Of a DNA stretch of 64,000 nt, positions 55,274-64,000 are shown piece by piece. The position numbers were made by a program, and so were the translations under genes. The notes beneath the pieces are model-generated. The model worked only from the letters and a program-made list of their open reading frames with translations, ran no database searches and was not told the DNA's origin. Numbering within the stretch: the first letter of the stretch is position 1; every line of letters begins with the position of its first letter. This DNA comes from Polaromonas sp. OV174 (GTDB taxonomy: Bacteria; Pseudomonadota; Gammaproteobacteria; Burkholderiales; Burkholderiaceae_C). The DNA lies in the NCBI RefSeq assembly GCF_900112285.1, contig NZ_FOKZ01000011.1, positions 1 through 64,000 on the forward strand. The letters are read 5' to 3'.

Positions 55274-58200
55274 GCTGCTTCTCCCAGTTGTTGAACCGCC
55301 TCGGCGCGCTCGTCATCGCGTGGCGTGTCCAGCCAGTCGACCTTGTCCATCTTGCGCACCACGACGAATTCGTCGCGGTTGGTGCCTATGGTTCCGTAGT
55401 AGTTGAAGCCATAGGAAAGCTGCGCGTAGCCGCCAATCATGTGGGTGGGCTTGAGCACGATGCGGGTTACCGAGTTGTGGATGCCGCCGCGCTGGCCGGT
55501 GATTTCCGAGCCGGGCGTGTTGATGATTTTTTCCTGGGCGTGGTACATCATCACCATGCCGGGCTTGACGCGCTGGCTGACCACCGCGCGCGCGGCAATG
55601 GCGCCGTTGACGTTGTAGGCCTCGATCCAGTCGTTGTCCTCCACGCCAATCAGCTTGGCATCGTCTTCGCTCAACCAGATGATGGGCCCACCCCGGCTCA
55701 GCGTCAGCATCAGCAGGTTGTCGGTATAGGTCGAGTGAATACCCCATTTCTGGTGCGGCGTGATGAAGTTCAGCAGGATTTCGGCATTGCCGTTGGAACG
55801 GATGCCGTGCACACCGGCGGTGGCCTTCAGATTCACCGGCGGCCGGTAGCTGGCCAGGCCCTCGCCAAAGGCCAGCATCCACGGGTGGTCCTGGTAGAAC
55901 TGCTGGCGCCCGGTCAGCGTGCGCCAGGGGATGTACTCATGCACATTGGTATAGCCGGCGTTGTAGGACACGGTTTCGGACTCGATGCCGCTCCAGGTCG
56001 GCGAACTGATGATCTTGCGCGGCTGCGCCTGGATGTCGCGAAAACGAATCTTCTCGTCTTCACGGTGGATGGCCAGATGGGTGTGCTCACGGCCGGTCTG
56101 CTTGCCCAGCGCGGCCCAGGCCTTCACCGCGACATGGCCGTTGGTTTCAGGCGCCAGTTGCAGCACCATCTCGCAGGCGTCTATGTCGCTGTCGATGCGG
56201 GGCATGCCCTGCGTCACGCCGGGCTCGGTCACCAGGCCGTTCAACTGGCCGAGCTGTGTGACCTCGGTTTCGGTATTCCAGGCAATGCCCTTGCCGCCGT
56301 TGCCGATCTTGTTGAGCAGCGGGCCGACGGAGGTGAAACGCTTGTAGACATTGGGATAGTCGCGCTCGACCACCTGCATTTGCGGCGCGGTCTTGCCGGG
56401 AATCAACTCGCACTCGCCACGCTTCCAGTCCTTGACCTCGAAGGGCTGGGCCAGCTCGCCGGGTGAGTCGTGCATCAGCGGCGTCAGCACCATTTCCTGT
56501 TCAACACCCAGGTGACCGTCGCAGAGTTCGCTGAACTTTTTCGCAAAGCCCTTGTAGATTTCCCAGTCGCTTTTCGACTGCCACACCGGGTCCACCGCCG
56601 TGGAGAGCGGATGGATGAAGGGGTGCATGTCGCTGGTGTTGAGGTCGTTCTTTTCGTACCAGGTGGCCGTCGGCAGCACGATGTCCGAGTACAGGCAGGT
56701 GGTGCTCATGCGAAAGTCCAGCGTGACCAGCAGGTCCAGCTTGCCTTCGGGCGCCTTGTCGTGCCAGACGACTTCCTCGGGCTTGCCTTCTTCAGCGCCC
56801 AGATCCTTGCCCTGCACGCCGTTGCTGGTGCCCAGCAGGTGCTTGAGGAAATACTCATGGCCCTTGCCCGAGGAGCCGATGATGTTGGAGCGCCAGACGA
56901 ACATGTTGCGCGGCCAGTTGGCCGGATGATCGGGGTCTTCGCAGCTCAATTTCAGCGAGCCGTCTTTCAGCGACTTGACGACATAGTCTTTCGCATCCAG
57001 GCCAGCGGCCTGCGCGTCTTTCACGACCTGCATCGGGTTGGTCTGCAGTTGCGGCGCGCTGGGCAGCCAGCCCATGCGCTCGGCGCGCACGTTGTAATCG
57101 ATCATGCTGCCGCCATAGAGCTTCTTGTCGGCCAGCGGCGACAGCACTTCATCAACACCCAGCTTCTCGTAGCGCCACTGATTGGTGTGGGCGTAGAAGA
57201 AACTGGTCGAGTTCATCTGGCGCGGTGGCCGGATCCAGTCCAGCGCGAAGGCCAGCGGCGTCCAGCCGGTCTGCGGCCGCAGCTTTTCCTGGCCCACATA
57301 GTGCGCCCAGCCGCCGCCGCTCTTGCCGATGCAGCCGCACATCATCAGCATGTTGATGACGCTGCGGTAGTTCATGTCGCTGTGGTACCAGTGGTTCATG
57401 CCCGCGCCTATGATGATCATGGAGCGGCCTTCGGTCTTCTCGGCGTTCTCGGCGAACTGGCGGGCGACCGTGATGATCTGGTCGCGCGGCACGCCGGTGA
57501 TCTGCTCCTGCCAGGCTGGCGTGTAGGGCGTGTTGTCATTGAAATCGCCAGCGGCCAGTTCACCCGGCAAGCCGCGCGCAATGCCGTATTGCGCGGCCTG
57601 CAGGTCGAACACGGTGGCGACCAGGGCCGAGCGCTCCTCGCCGGCCTTGCCGAGCGCAATGCGCTGCACCGGCACCGTGCGCACCAGCACATCACCCTGC
57701 TCGTTGTTGGGGAAATGCTCATGGTGGATGCCGCCGAAATACGGAAAACCGACCCTGGCGCTATCGTGGCTGGGCGCATCGCCTTCCATCACCGACAGCT
57801 TGAGCGTGACCTCGTCGCCGTTGCGGGCTTCCTTGGCTTCCAGATTCCACTGACCGGCGTCGGCACGGCCATCCGGGCCCCAGCGAAAGCCGATGGCGCC
57901 GTGCGGCAACACGACCTTGCCTTGCGCGTCGAAGGCGACGGTTTTCCATTCCGGGTTATTGGCCTGGCCCAGTTTGCCGTTGAAGTCGGACGCCCGCACA
58001 TAACGATCCGGCACCATGACGGTCTCGCCGTTTTCCAGCTGGTGTTCTTTCAGCATCACCAGCATGGGCAGGTCGGTGTAGCGGCGCGCGTAGTCGTCGA
58101 AGTAGGCCGAGCGCGGCTTGCCGTTGCCGCCGAAATAAAAGTCTTTCAGAATCACATGGCCCATGGCCATGGCGACGGCGGCGTCGGTGCCCTGCTTGGG

Positions 58201-59088
58201 GTGCAGCCACAAGTCGGACAGCTTGGCCACCTCGGAGTAGTCGGGTGTGATGGCCACCGTCTTGCAGCCCTTGTAGCGCACCTCGGTGAAGAAGTGCGCA
58301 TCGGGCGTGCGCGTCTGCGGCACGTTGGAGCCCCAGGCGATGATGAAGCTGGAGTTGTACCAGTCGGCCGACTCGGGCACGTCGGTCTGCTCGCCCCAGA
58401 CTTGCGGGCTTGACGGCGGCAGGTCGCAGTACCAGTCGTAAAAGCTCATGCAGACGCCGCCAATCAGCGACAGGTAGCGCGAGCCCGAGGCGTAGCTGAC
58501 CATGGACATGGCCGGAATCGGCGAGAAGCCGATGATGCGGTCGGCGCCGTGCTTTTTGATGGTGTGAATGTTGGACGCGGCAATGATTTCGTTGACCTCG
58601 TCCCAGCTTGAACGCACAAAACCGCCCAGGCCGCGCACGCTCTGGTAGTCGCGCCGCTTGGCGTCGTCCTGCACCACGGCGGCCCAGGCTTCGACCGGCG
58701 CCAGCGTCAAGCGCGCCTCGCGCCAGTGCTTGAGCAGGCGCGCCCGCACCATGGGGTACTTGACGCGGTTGGCGCTGTACAGGTACCAGCTGTAGCTGGC
58801 GCCGCGCGAGCAGCCGCGCGGTTCGTGGTTGGGCATGTCCCAGCGGGTGCGCGGGTAGTCGGTTTGCTGGGTTTCCCAGGTCACGATGCCGCCCTTGACG
58901 TAAATCTTCCACGAGCAGGAGCCGGTGCAGTTCACGCCGTGGGTGCTGCGCACGATCTTGTCGTGCGCCCAGCGGTTGCGGTAGGCGTCTTCCCAGGTTC
59001 GGTCTTCGGCGGTGGTGACGCCGTGGTCGCCCGAAAACGATTCACGGGGATTGGAAAAGTGGTTGAGACGGTCGAGAAAATGGCTCAT
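55270..59088 (-). CDS. narG: Respiratory nitrate reductase alpha subunit
   Basis: This 1272-residue catalytic subunit has a bis-MGD molybdenum site and a 4Fe-4S cluster ligated by H50, C54, C58 and C93 (STHGVNCTGSCSW and RGCSRGASYSWY). The Mo-ligand Asp lies in ESADWYNSSFIIAWGSN. It reduces nitrate to nitrite in the cytoplasm. There is no twin-arginine signal, as expected for the membrane-bound, inward-facing enzyme. Length is slightly above E. coli NarG. It follows narK2 by 43 bases. Confidence 0.97.
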   Translation of the reverse strand: MSHFLDRLNHFSNPRESFSGDHGVTTAEDRTWEDAYRNRWAHDKIVRSTHGVNCTGSCSWKIYVKGGIVTWETQQTDYPRTRWDMPNHEPRGCSRGASYSWYLYSANRVKYPMVRARLLKHWREARLTLAPVEAWAAVVQDDAKRRDYQSVRGLGGFVRSSWDEVNEIIAASNIHTIKKHGADRIIGFSPIPAMSMVSYASGSRYLSLIGGVCMSFYDWYCDLPPSSPQVWGEQTDVPESADWYNSSFIIAWGSNVPQTRTPDAHFFTEVRYKGCKTVAITPDYSEVAKLSDLWLHPKQGTDAAVAMAMGHVILKDFYFGGNGKPRSAYFDDYARRYTDLPMLVMLKEHQLENGETVMVPDRYVRASDFNGKLGQANNPEWKTVAFDAQGKVVLPHGAIGFRWGPDGRADAGQWNLEAKEARNGDEVTLKLSVMEGDAPSHDSARVGFPYFGGIHHEHFPNNEQGDVLVRTVPVQRIALGKAGEERSALVATVFDLQAAQYGIARGLPGELAAGDFNDNTPYTPAWQEQITGVPRDQIITVARQFAENAEKTEGRSMIIIGAGMNHWYHSDMNYRSVINMLMMCGCIGKSGGGWAHYVGQEKLRPQTGWTPLAFALDWIRPPRQMNSTSFFYAHTNQWRYEKLGVDEVLSPLADKKLYGGSMIDYNVRAERMGWLPSAPQLQTNPMQVVKDAQAAGLDAKDYVVKSLKDGSLKLSCEDPDHPANWPRNMFVWRSNIIGSSGKGHEYFLKHLLGTSNGVQGKDLGAEEGKPEEVVWHDKAPEGKLDLLVTLDFRMSTTCLYSDIVLPTATWYEKNDLNTSDMHPFIHPLSTAVDPVWQSKSDWEIYKGFAKKFSELCDGHLGVEQEMVLTPLMHDSPGELAQPFEVKDWKRGECELIPGKTAPQMQVVERDYPNVYKRFTSVGPLLNKIGNGGKGIAWNTETEVTQLGQLNGLVTEPGVTQGMPRIDSDIDACEMVLQLAPETNGHVAVKAWAALGKQTGREHTHLAIHREDEKIRFRDIQAQPRKIISSPTWSGIESETVSYNAGYTNVHEYIPWRTLTGRQQFYQDHPWMLAFGEGLASYRPPVNLKATAGVHGIRSNGNAEILLNFITPHQKWGIHSTYTDNLLMLTLSRGGPIIWLSEDDAKLIGVEDNDWIEAYNVNGAIAARAVVSQRVKPGMVMMYHAQEKIINTPGSEITGQRGGIHNSVTRIVLKPTHMIGGYAQLSYGFNYYGTIGTNRDEFVVVRKMDKVDWLDTPRDDERAEAVQQLGEAA

Positions 59089-59131
59089 TTGATGCTCCAG
59101 AAATTCGGTAAGAAGGCGGCGAAACGATGCT

Positions 59132-60799
59132 TCAGGGGTTCTTGATCTCGGCGCCCGCGCGCAGATAGAACCACCAGTTCAGCACCAGGCACAGGGCGTA
59201 AAAAATGGCAAAGCCGTACATGGCGTTTTCAGGCGTTCCGGCCTTGATCTGCACGCCAATCACCACCGGGGCGATGAAAGCGCCATAAGCGGCGATTGCC
59301 GAGGTCCAGCCCAGTACCGGACCGGCCTGCTGGCGGTCAAAAATCACGCCAATGGTGCGAAAGGTCGAGCCGTTGCCGATGCCGCTGGCGGCGAACAGCA
59401 CCACGAACAGCAGCATGAAGATCAGGAAATACTGCTCGGGCGCGGCTGACCGGTAGGCCAGCAGCATGACGTAGCCCACCGCCACCGAAGCGGCGACCAT
59501 AATGGCGGAGACAACCTGGGTGACGATGGAGCCGCCCACCTTGTCCGAAATCCAGCCGCCTATGGGCCGAACCGCCGCGCCCACGAAGGGGCCTATCCAG
59601 GCATAAGCCAGCACCGCCGGCGCGTTCGGGTTGTTCAGCGTGTGCTGCATCACGCCAGCGGCATCGGGCACATGGCTGACGCCAAAGATCACCTTCATGG
59701 CCAGCGGCAGCGCCATCGAAAAGCCAATGAAGGAGCCAAAGGTGACGATGTACAGAACGGTCAGCGACCAGGTGTGCTTGTTGCTGAAAATAGCAAACTG
59801 CTTGGCAACGTTTTCCTTCATCGGGCCAAACGCCGTGAGCTTGAGCACCATCAGGGTGCTGACGATGATCAGCGGCATGGCCAGCCACATGTTCAGCACA
59901 CCCAGGCCGCCGGGCTTGGGCAGGTAAAGGTAGAGGCCAATGCCGGCCGGAATAAAAGACAGGGTGTAGAGCCAGATGATCTTGAGGAAGGCGGGAATCG
60001 TGCCGCCAATCGCAGGCGAAACCGTCTTGAGGTTGTTCATGCCAAAAAAGCAGATGATGGACAAGGGCAGCAGCGACAGCAGCCAGGTAAAGCCGGCGTT
60101 CTGTATCCAGGTGGGCGTGCCGGGAGGAATGGCGCCGAAGATCCAGCCGCTTTCCTTGAGCAGCGTCATCGGCTCTCCGCCAAAGCTGCCAAAGACGCTC
60201 ACGGTCATGACCAGCGGAATGACGATCTGCATCGCCGTCACGCCGAAGTTGCCCAAGCCGGCGTTGAGGCCCAGCGCCGTGCCCTGCAGCCGCTTGGGAA
60301 AAAAGCCGCTGATGTTGGACATGGAGCTGGCGAAGTTGCCGCCACCCACGCCCGACCACAGCGCCATCAGCTGGAAGGACCAGAGCGGCCATTCGGGGTG
60401 CTGCAGCACGATGCCTGTGCCAATGGCCGGCGCCAGCAGCATGGCCGTGGTCAAAAAGATGGTGTTGCGCCCGCCGGCCAGGCGGATCAGGAAGGATGCC
60501 GGGATGCGCATGGTGGCGCCGGCCAGGCCGGCGATGGCCGTGAGCGTGAACAGCTCGGCCTGGCTGAACGGATAGCCCAGATTCATCATCTGCACGGTGA
60601 TGATGCCCCACATGCCCCAGATGGCAAAGCCGCACAGCAGGCAGGGGATGGAAATCCAGAGGTTGCGGTAGGCGATGCGCTTGCCGGTGTTCTCCCAGAA
60701 GGTCTCGTCCTCGGGACGCCAGTCGGTGATGTCGGCGCCGGAACCTTTCTCGGGCCGCAAGTCGGCAACGCCGACGCTGGAACTGTTTTTTGTGTTCAT
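59132..60799 (-). CDS. narK2: NarK2-type nitrate/nitrite transporter
   Basis: This 555-residue MFS protein has an extended N-terminus and large loop. Nitrate signatures are present: GGNFASSMSNISGFFPKRLQ (helix 5) and ASGIGNGSTFRTIGVIF (helix 11). The long form groups with NarK2 proteins, usually nitrate/nitrite antiporters. Order narK1-narK2-narG is as in Pseudomonas and Paracoccus. ATG at 60799. Confidence 0.92.
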   Translation of the reverse strand: MNTKNSSSVGVADLRPEKGSGADITDWRPEDETFWENTGKRIAYRNLWISIPCLLCGFAIWGMWGIITVQMMNLGYPFSQAELFTLTAIAGLAGATMRIPASFLIRLAGGRNTIFLTTAMLLAPAIGTGIVLQHPEWPLWSFQLMALWSGVGGGNFASSMSNISGFFPKRLQGTALGLNAGLGNFGVTAMQIVIPLVMTVSVFGSFGGEPMTLLKESGWIFGAIPPGTPTWIQNAGFTWLLSLLPLSIICFFGMNNLKTVSPAIGGTIPAFLKIIWLYTLSFIPAGIGLYLYLPKPGGLGVLNMWLAMPLIIVSTLMVLKLTAFGPMKENVAKQFAIFSNKHTWSLTVLYIVTFGSFIGFSMALPLAMKVIFGVSHVPDAAGVMQHTLNNPNAPAVLAYAWIGPFVGAAVRPIGGWISDKVGGSIVTQVVSAIMVAASVAVGYVMLLAYRSAAPEQYFLIFMLLFVVLFAASGIGNGSTFRTIGVIFDRQQAGPVLGWTSAIAAYGAFIAPVVIGVQIKAGTPENAMYGFAIFYALCLVLNWWFYLRAGAEIKNP

Positions 60800-60826
60800 G
60801 GTGATTTTCCGGGGATGAGTTCGAGA

Positions 60827-62089
60827 TCAGGCGTGGGCGCCGGCTGCGTTGCGGCCCATGACTTCGGTGCGGCGCACTTCGGTCCAGTACATCCAGATCA
60901 GCGAGACCCAGACCACGCCGTACATCAGCATGAAGGCACTGGAACGGATGCCGGTGAGGTCCATCAGCGCGCCGAACAGGATGGGCAGCACAAAGCCGCC
61001 CAGGCCGCCGGCCAGGCCGACGATGCCGCTGATGGCGCCGATATTTTGGGAATAGTCGTCGCCGATGTACTTGAAGACGCTGGCCTTGCCAAAGGCAAAG
61101 GCAATGCCGAGGATGAACATCAGCCCCGTGAACGCATAGATGTTCAGCCCGAGATGAAAGGTAGCGGGGCCGTTGACCGTCAGGATCGTGAAGTCAGTCT
61201 GCGGATACGACAACAGGAACAGGCAGACCCAGCTGACCCACATCACCCACCAGGTCACGCTGTGCGCGCCAAACTTGTCCGACAGCACGCCGCCGACGGC
61301 GCGCAGCACGCCGCCCGGCAATGAAAAACAGGCCGCCAGCAGCGCCGCCGTGCGAATGTCCAGGCCGTATTCGCCGACGTAGTACTGCACCATCCACAGC
61401 GACAGCGCCACGTAGCCGCCAAACACAATGCTGTAGTACTGGCAGTACTTGAGCACCTTGGGGTCCTTCAGCGCCTTGAGCTGGTCACCGAAGCTCACAT
61501 TGCTGGACACCAGATGCTTGGGGTCGCTGTAGCTGAACAACCAGAACAGCACCAGCGTGCCGAGCATGATGACGGCGTACACCTGGGGCACCAAGGCCCA
61601 GCCAAATGCCACCAGCAGCACCGGCGCAATGAACTTGTTGACCGCGGCGCCCGAGTTGCCGGCGCCATAAACGCCCATGGCCGTCCCCTGGCGGCTCTTG
61701 GGAAACCAGCGCGCCACGTAGGGCGTGCCGACCGAAAACGAGCCGCCGGCCAGACCGACGAAGAGGCCGATCACGATGAAGTGCCAGTACTCGGTGGCGT
61801 AGCTCATCAGCCAGATCGCCGGCACGGTGATGGCCATCAGCACCACCATGACGATGCGTCCGCCGTACTTGTCGGTCCAGATGCCCAGCGGCACGCGCAC
61901 CAGCGAGCCCGTCAGCACCGGCGTGGCCGTGAGCAGGCCGAACTCGGTGGCGTTGAGGTTGAGCATCTTCTTGATCGGGATGCCGATGACGCCAAACATC
62001 ATCCACACCATGAAGCAGACGGTGAACGCCAGCGTGCTGACGATCAGCACCGACCACGCTTTTCTTGAATTGCTCAACTCAGAGCCCAT
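60827..62089 (-). CDS. narK1: NarK1-type nitrate transporter
   Basis: This 420-residue MFS protein has 12 helices and nitrate signatures GGSFSVGTPYVARWFPKSRQ (helix 5) and IGAISGIVGLAGGLGGFVLP (helix 11). The shorter form fits NarK1-type nitrate/proton symporters, which start nitrate import before nitrite is available for exchange. The ATG at 62089 is preceded by GGAGA; an upstream in-frame start at 62149 would add unrelated residues. It is the first gene of the structural operon. Confidence 0.92.
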   Translation of the reverse strand: MGSELSNSRKAWSVLIVSTLAFTVCFMVWMMFGVIGIPIKKMLNLNATEFGLLTATPVLTGSLVRVPLGIWTDKYGGRIVMVVLMAITVPAIWLMSYATEYWHFIVIGLFVGLAGGSFSVGTPYVARWFPKSRQGTAMGVYGAGNSGAAVNKFIAPVLLVAFGWALVPQVYAVIMLGTLVLFWLFSYSDPKHLVSSNVSFGDQLKALKDPKVLKYCQYYSIVFGGYVALSLWMVQYYVGEYGLDIRTAALLAACFSLPGGVLRAVGGVLSDKFGAHSVTWWVMWVSWVCLFLLSYPQTDFTILTVNGPATFHLGLNIYAFTGLMFILGIAFAFGKASVFKYIGDDYSQNIGAISGIVGLAGGLGGFVLPILFGALMDLTGIRSSAFMLMYGVVWVSLIWMYWTEVRRTEVMGRNAAGAHA

Positions 62090-62175
62090 GTTTCTTCTCC
62101 AGGAGACATGGCATGACTGTCGGCGTTTACCCGGGGTTTGACTATCCACCTATGGAACGTCGGAACGCGCCAAAA

Positions 62176-62205
62176 GAACGAGGGCGGCCCCGGCCGCCCT
62201 CGTTC
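62176..62205 (-). terminator. Rho-independent terminator after narL
   Basis: A perfect 14-base stem (GAACGAGGGCGGCC and its complement) has a two-base centre and, on the minus strand, is followed by TTTT. It lies 45 bases after the narL stop and so separates narXL transcription from the narK1 operon. Confidence 0.8.
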
Positions 62206-62239
62206 TGAAGAACTAGGCCCGCGTCAATCCGACGGCGGC

Positions 62240-62253
62240 TTGATCCAGGTCAA
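62240..62253. promoter_or_regulatory. FNR/Dnr-like box TTGAT-CCAG-GTCAA
   Basis: Nine of ten positions match the FNR consensus TTGAT-N4-ATCAA. It overlaps the narL stop codon. If it activated narK1 at the usual -41.5 spacing, transcription would start near 62205 and run through the terminator hairpin, which makes its role uncertain. Confidence 0.35.
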
Positions 62254-62945
62254 AACGGCTCCTGGCCGGCGGCGTACACGGCGGCGTGCACACGCGAGCT
62301 CAATTGCAGCTTGCGCAAAATATGCTGGACGTGAATCTTGACCGTCGTCTCGGCGATGTCGAGCTTGCGCGCAATCACCTTGTTGCTGTCGCCCAGCGCG
62401 ACCAGGTTCAGCACTTCACGCTCGCGGGCGGACAGCAGCGCCAGGCCTGCCGGGGCGGACGGCGCCGGGCACGGGTCAAGCGCCCCGGCCACCGCCGAAG
62501 AGGGCGGCGGCGGTGCGGGCTTGCCGCGAAAGGCCGTCACCAGCTTGGTCATCATTTCCGGGCTGACCACGGACTCCCCGGCCAGGACCTTGATGATGAA
62601 CTCGGACAGGTGGTCCAGCTCCACGGTTTTCAGTAAATAGCCGTCGGCGCCCGCGTGCAGCGCCGCGGCCAGGTCGTCCGCGTTCTCGCTCACGGTGAGC
62701 ATCAGGATGCGGGTGCCGGGGGCCGCGTCCTTCAGCGCGGCGATGCCGTCCACGCCCAGCACGCCGGGCAGATGGTTGTCCAGCAGGATCAGGTCGGGCG
62801 GGCTGTGCTGGAGGCAGCGCAGCGCCTCGCCAATGTCGCCCGCCTGGCCGCTCACCGTGAAGCGATCGTCCTGCGAAAGCAGCGCGATCAGTCCCCGGCG
62901 AAACAAGGTGTGATCGTCAACGACCAGCAGCCGGACCGGCGTCAT
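62250..62945 (-). CDS. narL: Nitrate/nitrite response regulator
   Basis: This 231-residue two-component regulator has an N-terminal receiver domain with D10-D11 and phosphorylated D56 (LILLDNHLP), and a C-terminal LuxR-type helix-turn-helix ([38 protein letters not shown]). A Pro/Ala-rich linker joins them. It is paired with the upstream sensor narX on the same strand, and it should activate the narK1 operon when nitrate is present. Confidence 0.92.
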   Translation of the reverse strand: MTPVRLLVVDDHTLFRRGLIALLSQDDRFTVSGQAGDIGEALRCLQHSPPDLILLDNHLPGVLGVDGIAALKDAAPGTRILMLTVSENADDLAAALHAGADGYLLKTVELDHLSEFIIKVLAGESVVSPEMMTKLVTAFRGKPAPPPPSSAVAGALDPCPAPSAPAGLALLSAREREVLNLVALGDSNKVIARKLDIAETTVKIHVQHILRKLQLSSRVHAAVYAAGQEPF

Positions 62946-62968
62946 GGTCGCATCCGAGCAAGTTTAAT

Positions 62969-63022
62969 GCTATCAATACTATAGCTATTTGCGCCCGTGT
63001 TTAAAGGGCTGGAGTTCTTTTT
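62969..63022 (+). repeat. Interspersed repeat, copy H, between narX and narL
   Basis: The head GCTAT-caatact-ATAGC is complete, followed by TTTGCGCCCG, AAGGGCTGGAG and a T run that ends at the narX stop codon. It fills the only sizeable space between narX and narL. Orientation is + although both genes are minus. Confidence 0.82.
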
Positions 63023-64000
63023 CATTGAAATTCCGTGTAAATCATGGCCCCGGCGTCCGCCGCCTGCCGCGTGCCCATCACGGGGTGCGCCGACAGCGTC
63101 AGCGTGACCGTGCTGCCCTGGCCAGGCGCGGACACGATGTCCACGGTGGCGCCAATGCGCCCGGCGCGCTCGTGCATGATTTTCATGCCCACATGGGAGG
63201 TTCCGCAGCCCAGCGCCATGTCAAAGCCAACGCCATTGTCGCGCACGACGAAGCGCCAGCACGCGCCCTTGGCCACCTCCAGGTCAACCTGCGTGGCCTG
63301 GGCATGCTTGCGCGCATTGGAGAGCGCCTCTTGCACCACATGCAGCACCTGCACCTGCACGTCGGCGGGCAAGGGCAGGCCCTCGCCGTGGATTCGCAGC
63401 TGGGTCGGCAATCCGGTCTGGTGCTGAAACTTCTGCAGCGTCTCCTGCAAGGCCCGCTCGATGTCGTCGGTGTTGGTGCGCGTGCGGAAATGCACCAGCA
63501 GCTCACGCACGTCGCCAATGCTTTCGCGCAGCCCGGTGTCCAGCTCGTCAAGCGCCTGGTACATGGGCTCCACCTGCCCCTTCTCGCTCGCGCTGCGCAG
63601 CAACTGCAGCTGAATCTTGAGGAAGGCCAGCGACTGGGCAATCGAGTCGTGCAGCTCACGCGCCAGCAGGGCGCGCTCCTCGGCGACGGCCGCCTCGCGG
63701 GCCAGGGCAGCGGCGCGCAAGCTCTCCAGGGCGCTGGCCAGGTGGCTGGCCAGCGCGTCGAGCAGCTCGGTTTCGTCCGCGCTCAGCGTGGCGGGGCGGC
63801 GAAAGAACAGGTTGAACTCGCCCAGCAAGCGCTGCTGCAGCCGGACAGGCACGCTGACCACGCTTTCATAACCCACTTTGGCGCAACTACGCACCGGCAT
63901 CTGGTCATGGCTCAGGATGGGAATGACGCGCGTGCGTGAGTCGGGCTGGAGGTTGCCGCAGGCGCAGGCGCCGGCCAGCAGGCTGCGCTCCTCCTCCAGC
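63022..64000 (-). CDS. narX: Nitrate/nitrite sensor histidine kinase, C-terminal part (cut by window edge)
   Basis: At least 326 codons are visible and the frame stays open to the window end, so the sensor and membrane parts lie outside. The visible region has a GAF-like domain preceded by a Cys cluster (LLAGACACGNL), an H-box RELHDSIAQSLAFLKIQL with the phosphorylated His, and a HATPase with ALSNARKHAQ and RDNGVGFDM. The stop directly abuts repeat copy H, and narL follows. The Cys cluster may bind an iron-sulfur or other redox cofactor. Confidence 0.9.
   Translation of the reverse strand, partial: LEEERSLLAGACACGNLQPDSRTRVIPILSHDQMPVRSCAKVGYESVVSVPVRLQQRLLGEFNLFFRRPATLSADETELLDALASHLASALESLRAAALAREAAVAEERALLARELHDSIAQSLAFLKIQLQLLRSASEKGQVEPMYQALDELDTGLRESIGDVRELLVHFRTRTNTDDIERALQETLQKFQHQTGLPTQLRIHGEGLPLPADVQVQVLHVVQEALSNARKHAQATQVDLEVAKGACWRFVVRDNGVGFDMALGCGTSHVGMKIMHERAGRIGATVDIVSAPGQGSTVTLTLSAHPVMGTRQAADAGAMIYTEFQ

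Noticed and set aside
53294..55294. 666-residue plus-strand reading frame opposite narJ and narH
   Set aside because: Antisense shadow of conserved nar genes with skewed composition and no recognisable domain.
59642..61324. 560-residue plus-strand reading frame opposite narK2 and narK1
   Set aside because: Antisense shadow; Gln/His/Arg-rich low-complexity translation, while both minus-strand transporters show clear MFS nitrate signatures.

Overview
The window looks like a GC-rich betaproteobacterial chromosome, most likely from the Comamonadaceae (Polaromonas/Rhodoferax/Acidovorax-like). The evidence is the style of the encoded proteins (Bug-type binding protein, DUF1631 protein, GshA of the Bordetella/Neisseria type, narK1K2GHJI order), long runs of overlapping genes, and a short intergenic repeat seen eight times, always in the same orientation. 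No tRNA, rRNA or CRISPR array was seen.

Layout. 1-320: end of an IS4-family element. 345-3543: M20 amidohydrolase and Bug-type binding protein, divergent from a LysR regulator. 3834-9771: an uncharacterised chaperone-like operon (DUF2760 protein, two divergent Hsp70-type ATPases), interrupted by an AT-richer HNH endonuclease-like gene. 9921-15420: small membrane and secreted proteins, a large DUF1631 protein, a spermidine-synthase-like protein and hypotheticals. 15438-19693 (minus): transporter, carbamoylase/allantoate-hydrolase-like amidase, XRE regulator and an orotate-phosphoribosyltransferase paralogue. 19969-22484 (plus): tautomerase, DHA2 exporter, class II glutamine amidotransferase. 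22509-28371 (minus): gshB, benE, kup, gshA.

28656-41525 is a complete 2-aminoethylphosphonate (AEP) catabolic locus made of two divergent operons. Plus strand: AEP ABC transporter (binding protein, ATPase, fused permease) and PhnW transaminase. Minus strand: GntR regulator, PhnA, PhnY, alanine dehydrogenase, an orphan PhnD-like binding protein, an FAD amine oxidase and a RidA imine deaminase. AEP would be imported, deaminated to phosphonoacetaldehyde, oxidised by PhnY and cleaved by PhnA to acetate and phosphate. Alanine dehydrogenase would recycle the alanine made by PhnW back to pyruvate. A FadR-type operator lies in the shared promoter region.

41593-64000 is a continuous minus-strand nitrate-respiration region: narX (partial), narL, terminator, narK1, narK2, narG, narH, narJ, narI, parvulin isomerase, carbonic anhydrase, nitronate-monooxygenase-like protein, an intein-containing B12-dependent ribonucleotide reductase (nrdJ), nnrS, nitroreductase, a hypothetical protein, a hemerythrin-like protein and proA. 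Most neighbours overlap or sit within about 45 bases. It reads as an anaerobic nitrate-respiration operon that also carries oxygen-independent dNTP synthesis and NO/O2-related functions.
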